From NCBI GenBank assembly GCA_910584525.1, contig CAJUAT010000069.1, positions 1-11,764 on the forward strand: a stretch of 11,764 bases of DNA, in the 5' to 3' direction. The notes beneath the pieces are model-generated. The model saw only the letters and a program-made list of their open reading frames with translations. It was not told the origin of the DNA and did no database searches. The stretch is from an uncultured Muribaculaceae bacterium (lineage in GTDB: Bacteria; Bacteroidota; Bacteroidia; Bacteroidales; Muribaculaceae). The position numbers and the translations under genes were made by a program. Of the stretch, positions 1 through 6,890 are shown in pieces; within the stretch, counting starts at the first letter, position 1, and the number at the start of each line of letters is the position of its first letter.

Positions 1-49
1 CGCAAATTTAACACTTTCTCGGAAAATCCATGCACCGTAATTTCGGCTT

Positions 50-514
50 GTGCCCGACTTTGACGGATTTGTGCTTATCGAGATGATACGCGCCAGAAAT
101 CCTGTAGCTCATATAATCGTCAGCACCGTTCACGATGAAATATGGACTCTCCGCAAGCTGCTTGCAAGAGAGGTCAACGCTATTATCTATAAATCGGGAG
201 AGGGGAGCGAGATTATAACGGCTATTGAGGAAATACTCAACGGCAACAACTATTATTGCAAAGAAGTGCACAAGGCACTGAAGGCAGCTGGCGACAACAG
301 CCTCCATACGTCGGCGAGAGAACTTGAAGTGCTGTACCATATATCTCAAGGTAAAACCTCGCGAGAAATAGCGGCGGCAATGTTCGTTACGGAGAATACG
401 GTGGAAGCTCACCGGAAGTCGTTGTTTTCCAAACTCGGAGCGGTCAATGTGGCAGATCTGATTGTAAAAGCCATTGACAAGGGATACATAAAGAAAAGCG
501 GCATCATCCGCTGA
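50..514 (+). CDS. LuxR-family response regulator, C-terminal part; receiver apparently frameshifted
   Basis: This encodes the distal half of a receiver domain (starting VPDFDGF, matching the MPxxDG turn after the phospho-acceptor strand) followed by a GerE/LuxR helix-turn-helix. The DNA-binding domain begins near residue 88 (SARELEVL) and includes REIAAAMFVTENTVEAHRKS. Such proteins bind promoter DNA when phosphorylated by a sensor kinase. The reading frame is closed just upstream by TAA at 38-40, so only a GTG at 50 could start this piece, which would lack the receiver N-terminus. Frame 1 of bases 1-45 reads like the preceding receiver part (SENPCTVIS), so the gene probably begins before the window and is shifted near base 46. 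The receiver conserves the K of the KSG motif (IIYKSG). Its target is unknown. Proximity to the operon starting at 610 makes control of that operon possible, but this is inference. It may be a pseudogene or contain a sequencing error. Confidence 0.8.
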   Translation: MPDFDGFVLIEMIRARNPVAHIIVSTVHDEIWTLRKLLAREVNAIIYKSGEGSEIITAIEEILNGNNYYCKEVHKALKAAGDNSLHTSARELEVLYHISQGKTSREIAAAMFVTENTVEAHRKSLFSKLGAVNVADLIVKAIDKGYIKKSGIIR

Positions 515-541
515 CATTAAGAATCCATTAAATAACTTGAA

Positions 542-570
542 CGGACAAGAAGCCCCGCCTTCATTGTCCG
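542..570 (+). terminator. Hairpin between the response regulator and the operon
   Basis: CGGACAA pairs with TTGTCCG (7 bp). Directly inside, GAAG pairs with CTTC, with one bulged A and a six-base CCCCGC loop. No T-run follows, so intrinsic termination is uncertain. It lies 28 bases after the regulator stop and 40 bases before the first ATG of the operon. It could end the upstream transcript, form a structured leader, or be a binding palindrome. The A/T-rich stretch 583-600 could hold a promoter, but no good match to the Bacteroidales -33 TTTG / -7 TAnnTTTG pattern was seen. Confidence 0.45.
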
Positions 571-609
571 CGAACAACTTCGATATATAAACTTATAAAC
601 CATACAATC

Positions 610-777
610 ATGAAATCATTTTTCAGTTGGCTGTGGACCGGCTTCGGAACCGGTATGACAGCATTCCGCGGTATAGGAATGGCACTTGCAGTAGCACTCG
701 GAGGCATCTGGTTGCTTTACGTCATCATCCGCGCCATCGTGCATATGTTTGACAAAAACACCACTGTCGATGCATAG
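610..777 (+). CDS. 55-residue membrane microprotein
   Basis: A short ORF from ATG to TAG encodes 55 residues. The N-terminal ~22 residues are rich in aromatics and glycine (MKSFFSWLWTGFGTGM), and one strong transmembrane segment spans about residues 23-44 (GMALAVALGGIWLLYVII). A short polar tail ends DKNTTVDA. The positive charges are K2, R20 and R41, so orientation is not clear. Its stop is three bases before the ATG of the next gene, so it is very probably the first gene of the operon. I recognise no family. It could anchor or regulate the larger membrane proteins encoded downstream. Its size and position explain why it could be missed. It is supported by packing and by a plausible membrane-protein composition, not by homology. 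Confidence 0.6.
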   Translation: MKSFFSWLWTGFGTGMTAFRGIGMALAVALGGIWLLYVIIRAIVHMFDKNTTVDA

Positions 778-780
778 GCC

Positions 781-1686
781 ATGAACGGATTGCAGAAGGC
801 AAAAGTAAAGACGCAATCCCGACAGTACAGGCAGAGTGTCTGGCGGCCGCAATCTTGTGCCGCCAGAAGCTCTGTCAAGTGTGCCCATTGCGGTAATCCA
901 TGTGAGACACAGTGGGCCATATGTCCAGAATGCGGCCATTCTCTGCATCCCGACGTATGTACTTTCTGCGGCGCGAAGGTCAACATTACATCCAAGTTCT
1001 GCAACCGTTGCGGGCAGCCCAAAGAGGGGATTGTATGCCCGGAATGCGGCACACTAAATTCACGCAACTTCTGTAGGAAATGCAATGCCCCGCTGACTCC
1101 ACGCGGGCATGAGGCACGAAACGCCGCGTTGGCCGACCCTCTGTTTCAGTCTGTAAGCCGCAAGGCCGTGGAGCTGCAAGAGCTTTCCCGTCAGATCGAG
1201 GAGTATCAGAACAACGATCCAGCACATCCAGATCTATCGGCTGAAGACAAAGCATTACTTGACCGCTACAACACACTTTTCAACTCTGCGGGCACACCTG
1301 ATTTATATAAGCCGCCCACGGTGGTGCAAAGGCAGCAGTACCATGCTCCCGGAATCGCGCTTGATGCCATAATGGAGGCGTATCGCGAAAAGGCTGCCGA
1401 GATGGATGCCGCTCTTTCCGCATTGACGCCGCCGCCTGACTTCACGCCTGAGCAGCAGCGCGATCACTACTCGGCAAGAAAGGTGGCATGTGTGGATATC
1501 CAGTACGACATGACAGGCTACAATCCTATGATGTGGCGGTGCAATGTATGCAGCGCCCTCCATCCCGACCCTTCCGATTGTGTGTCGCCTGAACTTGGCG
1601 GACAATGGATATACATAACTCCAGAACAATACAATGATGAACTGGGAGGCTTGAATATCACCAAAACAACTTTGAAAATTGAATGA
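781..1686 (+). CDS. Triple zinc-ribbon protein of unknown function
   Basis: This 301-residue protein has no signal peptide or membrane segment and is presumably cytoplasmic. After a basic 33-residue tail come three consecutive zinc ribbons, each with two CxxC knuckles: C34/C37 with C48/C51, C60/C63 with C74/C77, and C86/C89 with C98/C101. They resemble double zinc-ribbon (DZR) domains. The middle (about 115-235) is mostly helical and charged, with a proline-rich stretch near 217-224. Near the C-terminus another cysteine cluster occurs (W252, C254, C257, C267), followed by a short aromatic segment. Zinc ribbons of this kind usually serve protein-protein contacts, here perhaps with the other ribbon proteins of the operon. 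It starts three bases after the microprotein stop and ends one base before the next start. It could be an adaptor or a substrate of the downstream kinase; the sequence does not show which. Confidence 0.85.
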   Translation: MNGLQKAKVKTQSRQYRQSVWRPQSCAARSSVKCAHCGNPCETQWAICPECGHSLHPDVCTFCGAKVNITSKFCNRCGQPKEGIVCPECGTLNSRNFCRKCNAPLTPRGHEARNAALADPLFQSVSRKAVELQELSRQIEEYQNNDPAHPDLSAEDKALLDRYNTLFNSAGTPDLYKPPTVVQRQQYHAPGIALDAIMEAYREKAAEMDAALSALTPPPDFTPEQQRDHYSARKVACVDIQYDMTGYNPMMWRCNVCSALHPDPSDCVSPELGGQWIYITPEQYNDELGGLNITKTTLKIE

Positions 1687-1687
1687 T

Positions 1688-3250
1688 ATGGCAAAAACTT
1701 CACCATATAAACCGGGTATGCCATGGGTGGCCGTCGCTATATTCGCCGTTTTAGTATCGCTGATGGTTGGAACTTCCTTATTCGAAAGCACCCGTATGCG
1801 GTCTGACGGTCCGATGATGACGGTCACCGCCAACGGGCATATATTCTGCGTATTCGGCAACGATACTATCAACACTCCGATAGCAAAAGGTGACAGTGTA
1901 AGGATGTTGGGTGTATACAACGACGGCATATTCATGAAATATCTTGTTGAGACCGGCGATGGAATCAGAGGTTGGATCAGGCCGTGGTATGTTGACATGC
2001 CCGTATTGACCCATAGCAAAAAACATAATCCTAACGACACTATCTGGCTTACCAACATCCCCAAGACCTCTGCACAATACGGTCATATTTTAGGATGGGA
2101 ATATTATGGCACTCTTGCCAACGGGACAAAGAGTGCCAATATCTACTCTACCGATTATTTCCCGGCATTCAAAGATAGCCATAAATATATCTTCCGAAAA
2201 AATTCATCATCGCATTTTGCATCGCGTGAAAAATTCGAGAGGAATGTTGTCGGCAAAAACCTTAATATTATCGAAGATAAATACGGGCCTGTCGTGCAGT
2301 ATATACCGAGTGGCGCCGGGGGTGGCGAGGCGTCGGTAAATACATCGGTTTTCGACAAAAGCACCGGATCGTTTTATGAGCCTGTCATCACCATAGCCTC
2401 CGACTCTACGGTATCGTCGGTACGTTTCGGACTTCAGAGCGACCGTAACTCGTGGATATGGAAGTATATTCCGCTTTCATCGCAATTGATAGACTTGCCG
2501 CTGACATCATTCTTCGCACGCGGCAGTCTTTACGATTCGCTCAAGCCGTCGAATCTCTGCACCTCTCCGATGGACGAGACATGGAATTGGACCAAGCGTA
2601 TAGTAATCGGCATCGGCGGCCTGATCTGGCTTTTCGTGATTCCTTCAGCGGTATGTCTGCTGGTATATATAATGCTGTATTTCCGTTATTCGCTTTATCC
2701 ACTGTCAGATACCGCTGTCAAAATACTAATATCGATATTGACCGCACTCTTTGCCTATTACTGGATTATAGTCACTATGACGTGGGGCGAATACATCTTC
2801 TGGGAAATTCTGCTTATAATTATTACCTATATGACGTGTCAGAATGCGTTCTCGGTCCTGGCCGACGAGGTTCCACACATACGCTGTCAGAAATGCCGTG
2901 CCATGGAGGCTATGGAGCTCGTTGACAAGGATTTCCTGGAAAGTGAGGAGAAGACGGAGGATACATCTCAATCACATAAACTTGGTTCTCGCACGCGCAG
3001 GTGGCAGACATGGACGCAGGTTACACGAGGCAATTCATCATGGCGCGAGAATGTCAAGAACCATTACGAGACAGACACCGACTGGCGCCGTGACCATTAT
3101 AAGGAGAATGTGCGGTATGATCGCTATATGCTCCATTACCGGTGCCAGTGCTGCGGACACAAAGAGCGTAAACGCGATTATATACGCGTAGTGCTCGACA
3201 GGAAATATCAGGGCTCAAGCACCTATACCACTCACAGTTCATCAGATTGA
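1688..3250 (+). CDS. Membrane protein with exported SH3-like region and split C-terminal zinc ribbon
   Basis: The protein is 520 residues long from ATG at 1688; an upstream in-frame TTG at 1679 overlaps the previous gene and is less likely. Transmembrane segment 1 is at about 13-30. A long, probably periplasmic domain follows (31-302); its residues 66-100 (GDSVRMLGVY, GIRGWIRP) look like a bacterial SH3-type beta barrel. Three more helices follow at about 304-332, 343-364 and 367-388. With the N-terminus inside, four helices put the C-terminus in the cytoplasm. There a zinc-ribbon half C400-x2-C403 is separated from its partner C486-x2-C489 by about 80 charged residues with repeated W/R/Y patterns. 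I do not recognise a named family. The layout suggests an envelope sensor or scaffold that reports to the cytoplasmic ribbon and kinase proteins. It sits one base after the upstream gene and two before the kinase, so it is co-translated or nearly so. Confidence 0.85.
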   Translation: MAKTSPYKPGMPWVAVAIFAVLVSLMVGTSLFESTRMRSDGPMMTVTANGHIFCVFGNDTINTPIAKGDSVRMLGVYNDGIFMKYLVETGDGIRGWIRPWYVDMPVLTHSKKHNPNDTIWLTNIPKTSAQYGHILGWEYYGTLANGTKSANIYSTDYFPAFKDSHKYIFRKNSSSHFASREKFERNVVGKNLNIIEDKYGPVVQYIPSGAGGGEASVNTSVFDKSTGSFYEPVITIASDSTVSSVRFGLQSDRNSWIWKYIPLSSQLIDLPLTSFFARGSLYDSLKPSNLCTSPMDETWNWTKRIVIGIGGLIWLFVIPSAVCLLVYIMLYFRYSLYPLSDTAVKILISILTALFAYYWIIVTMTWGEYIFWEILLIIITYMTCQNAFSVLADEVPHIRCQKCRAMEAMELVDKDFLESEEKTEDTSQSHKLGSRTRRWQTWTQVTRGNSSWRENVKNHYETDTDWRRDHYKENVRYDRYMLHYRCQCCGHKERKRDYIRVVLDRKYQGSSTYTTHSSSD

Positions 3251-3252
3251 TT

Positions 3253-6200
3253 ATGGCAGACGAACATTCTACAGGTCGCGCACGCCGCGACAAAGATATC
3301 CACTCTACCAGCAAGGCCGCACGTGGACGCAATAACGATACACATACTACCGGAAAAGCATCGAGAGGTACCGACAATGTTCCACGGCCCTATGACCGTA
3401 ATAAAGCCTCCGCTGACATCAGACGCAAGATGCTTCAGGGCGAGGCCAAGGCCTCTGCAAATGATTGGCCGAAGGAGTTCATTCTCAACGGAGTGAAATA
3501 TAAGAATGAGGGTATACTCTCCGATTCATCGGGGGAAGCCGTTGTATTCACCGTAACGAACGGCGGCAGGAAGTATGCGCTCAAGATTTACTATTATGAC
3601 CCCGACCATCGTCCCAACCATGAGATTCTTGAAAAGATAAGAAAACTCGACGACAGCGAACTGCTCGTGAATATAATCAGTCATGGAGTGTGGGAGAATC
3701 CTGCCGACTCGAGCAAGAATGACTATGAACTGATGGACTATTGCGAGGGCGGCTCAATGGACGGCATAGTTCTTGCAGGCGATGAGGAGGCACTGCGCAA
3801 TGTGGCGCTGCGTATGGCTGCCGCTATCGACTTCCTTTCAAAGCACGGTATTCTGCATCGCGATATAAAACCGGCCAACTTCTTCTATGCCGACAAGGAA
3901 AGGACGCAGATTGTGCTTGCCGACTTCGGAATATCGACGGAATGTAAGGAGGGAGGCACTTGCCGCGTCGACGATATGCGCTCACCGGTTTATGCCGCTC
4001 CGGAGTTTTATTCACGCGTGCCCGGCGAGCCGGCAGAGATAGGGGTAAAGTCAGACTATTATTCACTCGGAGTGTCGCTGCTCTGCCTGTGGGTGGGGAA
4101 GGCCAGACTGACCGCCAACGAGAGCCAGCTGCTGCGCGACAAGATGAACGAGTCGCTGCCGCAGCCCAAAGGTATGTCGGCCCACATGATGTCGCTCATA
4201 AAGGCTCTTACACGCCTTAAAATGGCTGACCGCGCCGACTTCGACGCTATAAGACAATGGGCCGAGGGTACGAGTTTCTCCGCTGAAGAGCGCATCGCTT
4301 CTAACTTTAAAGTTGTTTTCAATTCCGCGAAAGGGCTTGTGGCCCATTCTCCTTCGGAGCTCGCGCAAATGCTTGTCGCCGACAAGACTCTCGGCAGTAA
4401 ATATCTGTATTCGGGTCGTGTGACACGCTGGCTCGAAGATGCCGGTGCCAATGAAGTCGCTGTCAATGTGGAGGAAATAGTAAAAAAGATATATCCATCC
4501 AATCAGGAAGCCGGACTGATGGCCGTGGCATATATGCTTGACCCGGCGATGCCGTATACCGCACCCGACGGTACGGTGCTTGCTGATCCCGGGGAAATCA
4601 GCATCCATATAGCTGAACGGCATTCCCAGATGTCATCGGAGGTTACCGACCCGGAGTCAACTCTCCGTATTTATCTGAGAGCCTGCGGTTTAAGCGAGAC
4701 AATCGATACAGTCCAGAAATATCTTGATTCGACACCTCAGGAACTCGATGACATGGTGAAAGGACTGATTGCATCATACTATCTGGCGCTTCTTCTCAAC
4801 CCGAGTCTGCACTTGGTCATGTACTCCGCGCAAAATGGGCTGGTGAATGTGGGCACGGTTGGGGAGGTACTTGATGTACTGCGTAAAAACGGCGACGAGT
4901 TCGGATATATCAACGCATATATGCTTATGTCGCCAGCTTTTGTGGTATGGTTGGCTAACCGCAACCCGGCTCTTGCCGGCAAAATAAGAAAGTTGCAGGC
5001 TGAATCATCCGATGATGCGTCATCCCTCGACTTCCATTCCAACTCTCCTTTCCGCATAGCGTATGAGCTCGATCCGGCAGCCGACTTCTATTTCAACACT
5101 GATCTCGAGGCAAAAGACCGTTGTTACTCGGTAGAGGAGATCGGCAAGTACCTCGAGCATAAATTCGGCGAAATAGTAGACGGAACAGTCAAAGTAGAAG
5201 ATGAATTAGGCTACTTCATGCATCTTGAACACACGCGTGTGGCCGATTATCTGCGCGCGCGCGGCGAGACATACATGACATTTTTAGAATGGTATATGTT
5301 CTGTATGGACGATGAAAGCGAGGACAATAACTCGAAAGCGGGTCCTTACAATTTTGTAATAGGTGCGTTCAAGGGGATAGCCGGTTTTCTCGGACGTGCT
5401 CCATACTATCCGTTGGACGGCAAGAGGTTGCTGAAACCGGAAGATCTGGAAACGCTGCCCTGCGCCACAGTTGCCGACGCCATTGGCGGCCAACACATTA
5501 CCTTGGAAAATGGCGGCCAACCTCAGCCTTGGCTTGACGCATGGCTCACTCTCTTCTATCAGGAGAACCCCGCACTTGACCTTTCGCCGAAATTCACCTA
5601 CGAGAAAGAGACTGCCAAGTACCTTGAAATCATGGATAGATATGCCCCCGGCAACTACTATGTAAAACGATACAACGAGGCAATCGAGGAGATAGACGAC
5701 GCGACAGGGTCCATAAAGAGGAGCGAACGCGGAGTGAAGATGCGCCGAAATATCTTTCTGCTGCTCGGAGGAGTGCCGAGCATCATAATGATTCTCGGAC
5801 TGCTCTTCGGAGGGTTGCCTGATGTGAATCCTATCAAAGGGCATATCTTGCTTACGTTCATAATATGCACTCTCGGATCAATCGGCTTCAGTGCCACTAT
5901 GTGGGGCTTCGGCTTTTTTACCACCATTTTGCCGGGAGCCGTATCGGGAGCGGTATTGACGCTGATACTCTATCTGGGATTTGCCTTGTTCCCGCAGCTG
6001 CTGCTTATTGCGCTGATTGTCGTGCTTGCCTATTATCTGATACTCAGATGCTGGAATCTGATGCATCGTCATAAGGTCGACACCGACGGCAAGAAGATTA
6101 CGGGCAATGAATTTGAGTACAGACAGCTTGACGCCCTCTACTATGCCTATAAGGACAAAGGCAATACTCTCAATAATGTCATGACCAAGTATGCTGAAAT

Positions 6201-6864
6201 GCAGGAGTCGTACGACTACACCAATAGGGCAAATATATCCTATGATGGATGGCGATGGGTCAGTGTGGTGTGGATGTTGTTTGCTTTATGGTATTTCTGG
6301 ACACCAGCACTCAGCGGCGACAATTCATGGACTTCGGAGGTTGAGTCCATTCAGGTACAGAAGGGGAAATGGGTGCTCGGTCAATGGAAAGTAAAATATG
6401 CGGGTGGCAAGACCACAATCATCTGCAATATCGACTCTGTGGAGGATGGCAAGAAGATATACGGCACTATGGCCATAGCCGGGAAAGCCCCGGTGGAAGC
6501 CGAAGGCGTTGTATCAAGCGAGAATGACACTTTACCGGAGGCATTTTCTTTATATGTCAAGGATGCAGGTGTACAAAAGCAGGCCCTGTCGGTGCAGTAT
6601 GATTCCCAAGATAGAGATTACAGCTCATATTATTATGACCGCAATGGTATCATGAACCAGACGACTGTAGTGTCGACTCCTGCCGATGCTATTAAAGGCA
6701 AGGGCACGTCTTCAAGCAAAAAATCTAAATCTAAGCCGGCAGGGGGTAACAAGTCTGTGAAGAATGAGGATGTACAGCAAACAGGTGCGGAACCTCAAAA
6801 TGAGGCAAAGCAGGCATCGGAAGGAGAGTCACCTGTATCTGGCCTTTGGGAAGATACAATGTAA
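3253..6864 (+). CDS. Membrane-anchored Ser/Thr protein kinase with large C-terminal extension
   Basis: This 1203-residue protein starts at ATG 3253; an in-frame TTG six bases earlier overlaps the previous stop. Residues 5-42 hold three short H[ST]T-x-[KR]-A-x-R repeats. A complete Hanks-type kinase domain covers about 77-340: ATP lysine K111 (YALK), likely helix-C glutamate E124 or E127, catalytic HRDIKPAN at 202-209, DFG at 224-226, APE at 249-251, and D268 in SDYYSLGV. It should therefore be active, phosphorylating Ser/Thr on itself or on neighbours. A long helical region (about 345-825) contains two copies of a WL...YxLDPA unit (W393/Y427 and W566/Y604). Five membrane segments follow at about 833-853, 864-884, 887-912, 914-934 and 1002-1018. 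With a cytoplasmic kinase this leaves residues 1019-1203 outside: a beta-rich domain with GQWKVKY near its start, then a low-complexity Ser/Lys/Glu tail. The kinase probably couples an envelope signal to phosphorylation in the cytoplasm. Confidence 0.95.
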   Translation: MADEHSTGRARRDKDIHSTSKAARGRNNDTHTTGKASRGTDNVPRPYDRNKASADIRRKMLQGEAKASANDWPKEFILNGVKYKNEGILSDSSGEAVVFTVTNGGRKYALKIYYYDPDHRPNHEILEKIRKLDDSELLVNIISHGVWENPADSSKNDYELMDYCEGGSMDGIVLAGDEEALRNVALRMAAAIDFLSKHGILHRDIKPANFFYADKERTQIVLADFGISTECKEGGTCRVDDMRSPVYAAPEFYSRVPGEPAEIGVKSDYYSLGVSLLCLWVGKARLTANESQLLRDKMNESLPQPKGMSAHMMSLIKALTRLKMADRADFDAIRQWAEGTSFSAEERIASNFKVVFNSAKGLVAHSPSELAQMLVADKTLGSKYLYSGRVTRWLEDAGANEVAVNVEEIVKKIYPSNQEAGLMAVAYMLDPAMPYTAPDGTVLADPGEISIHIAERHSQMSSEVTDPESTLRIYLRACGLSETIDTVQKYLDSTPQELDDMVKGLIASYYLALLLNPSLHLVMYSAQNGLVNVGTVGEVLDVLRKNGDEFGYINAYMLMSPAFVVWLANRNPALAGKIRKLQAESSDDASSLDFHSNSPFRIAYELDPAADFYFNTDLEAKDRCYSVEEIGKYLEHKFGEIVDGTVKVEDELGYFMHLEHTRVADYLRARGETYMTFLEWYMFCMDDESEDNNSKAGPYNFVIGAFKGIAGFLGRAPYYPLDGKRLLKPEDLETLPCATVADAIGGQHITLENGGQPQPWLDAWLTLFYQENPALDLSPKFTYEKETAKYLEIMDRYAPGNYYVKRYNEAIEEIDDATGSIKRSERGVKMRRNIFLLLGGVPSIIMILGLLFGGLPDVNPIKGHILLTFIICTLGSIGFSATMWGFGFFTTILPGAVSGAVLTLILYLGFALFPQLLLIALIVVLAYYLILRCWNLMHRHKVDTDGKKITGNEFEYRQLDALYYAYKDKGNTLNNVMTKYAEMQESYDYTNRANISYDGWRWVSVVWMLFALWYFWTPALSGDNSWTSEVESIQVQKGKWVLGQWKVKYAGGKTTIICNIDSVEDGKKIYGTMAIAGKAPVEAEGVVSSENDTLPEAFSLYVKDAGVQKQALSVQYDSQDRDYSSYYYDRNGIMNQTTVVSTPADAIKGKGTSSSKKSKSKPAGGNKSVKNEDVQQTGAEPQNEAKQASEGESPVSGLWEDTM
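3265..3378 (+). repeat. Three tandem repeats in the kinase N-terminal tail
   Basis: Residues 5-16, 17-30 and 31-42 of the kinase are three imperfect copies of 12-14 residues. They begin HSTGRARR, HSTSKAAR and HTTGKASR. Each carries adjacent Ser/Thr residues followed by basic residues and then Asp/Asn. The tail precedes the kinase fold and looks disordered. A role as autophosphorylation sites bound by the FHA protein encoded downstream is an inference. Confidence 0.7.
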
Positions 6865-6890
6865 GAAGATACTGTGTAATATGCCGAGTC

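Noticed and set aside
1303..2064. A 253-residue minus-strand open frame opposite the zinc-ribbon and membrane protein genes
   Set aside because: The plus-strand genes have clear zinc ribbons, membrane helices and operon packing. The antisense frame shows no domain and spans two genes.
3247..3252. TTG start codons for the kinase (3247), the membrane protein (1679) and the AAA protein (6846)
   Set aside because: Each overlaps the previous gene, and an ATG a few codons downstream gives better spacing or begins directly at the domain.
5284..5844. A 186-residue minus-strand open frame inside the kinase gene
   Set aside because: It lies wholly opposite a continuous kinase reading frame and its product has no recognisable motif.
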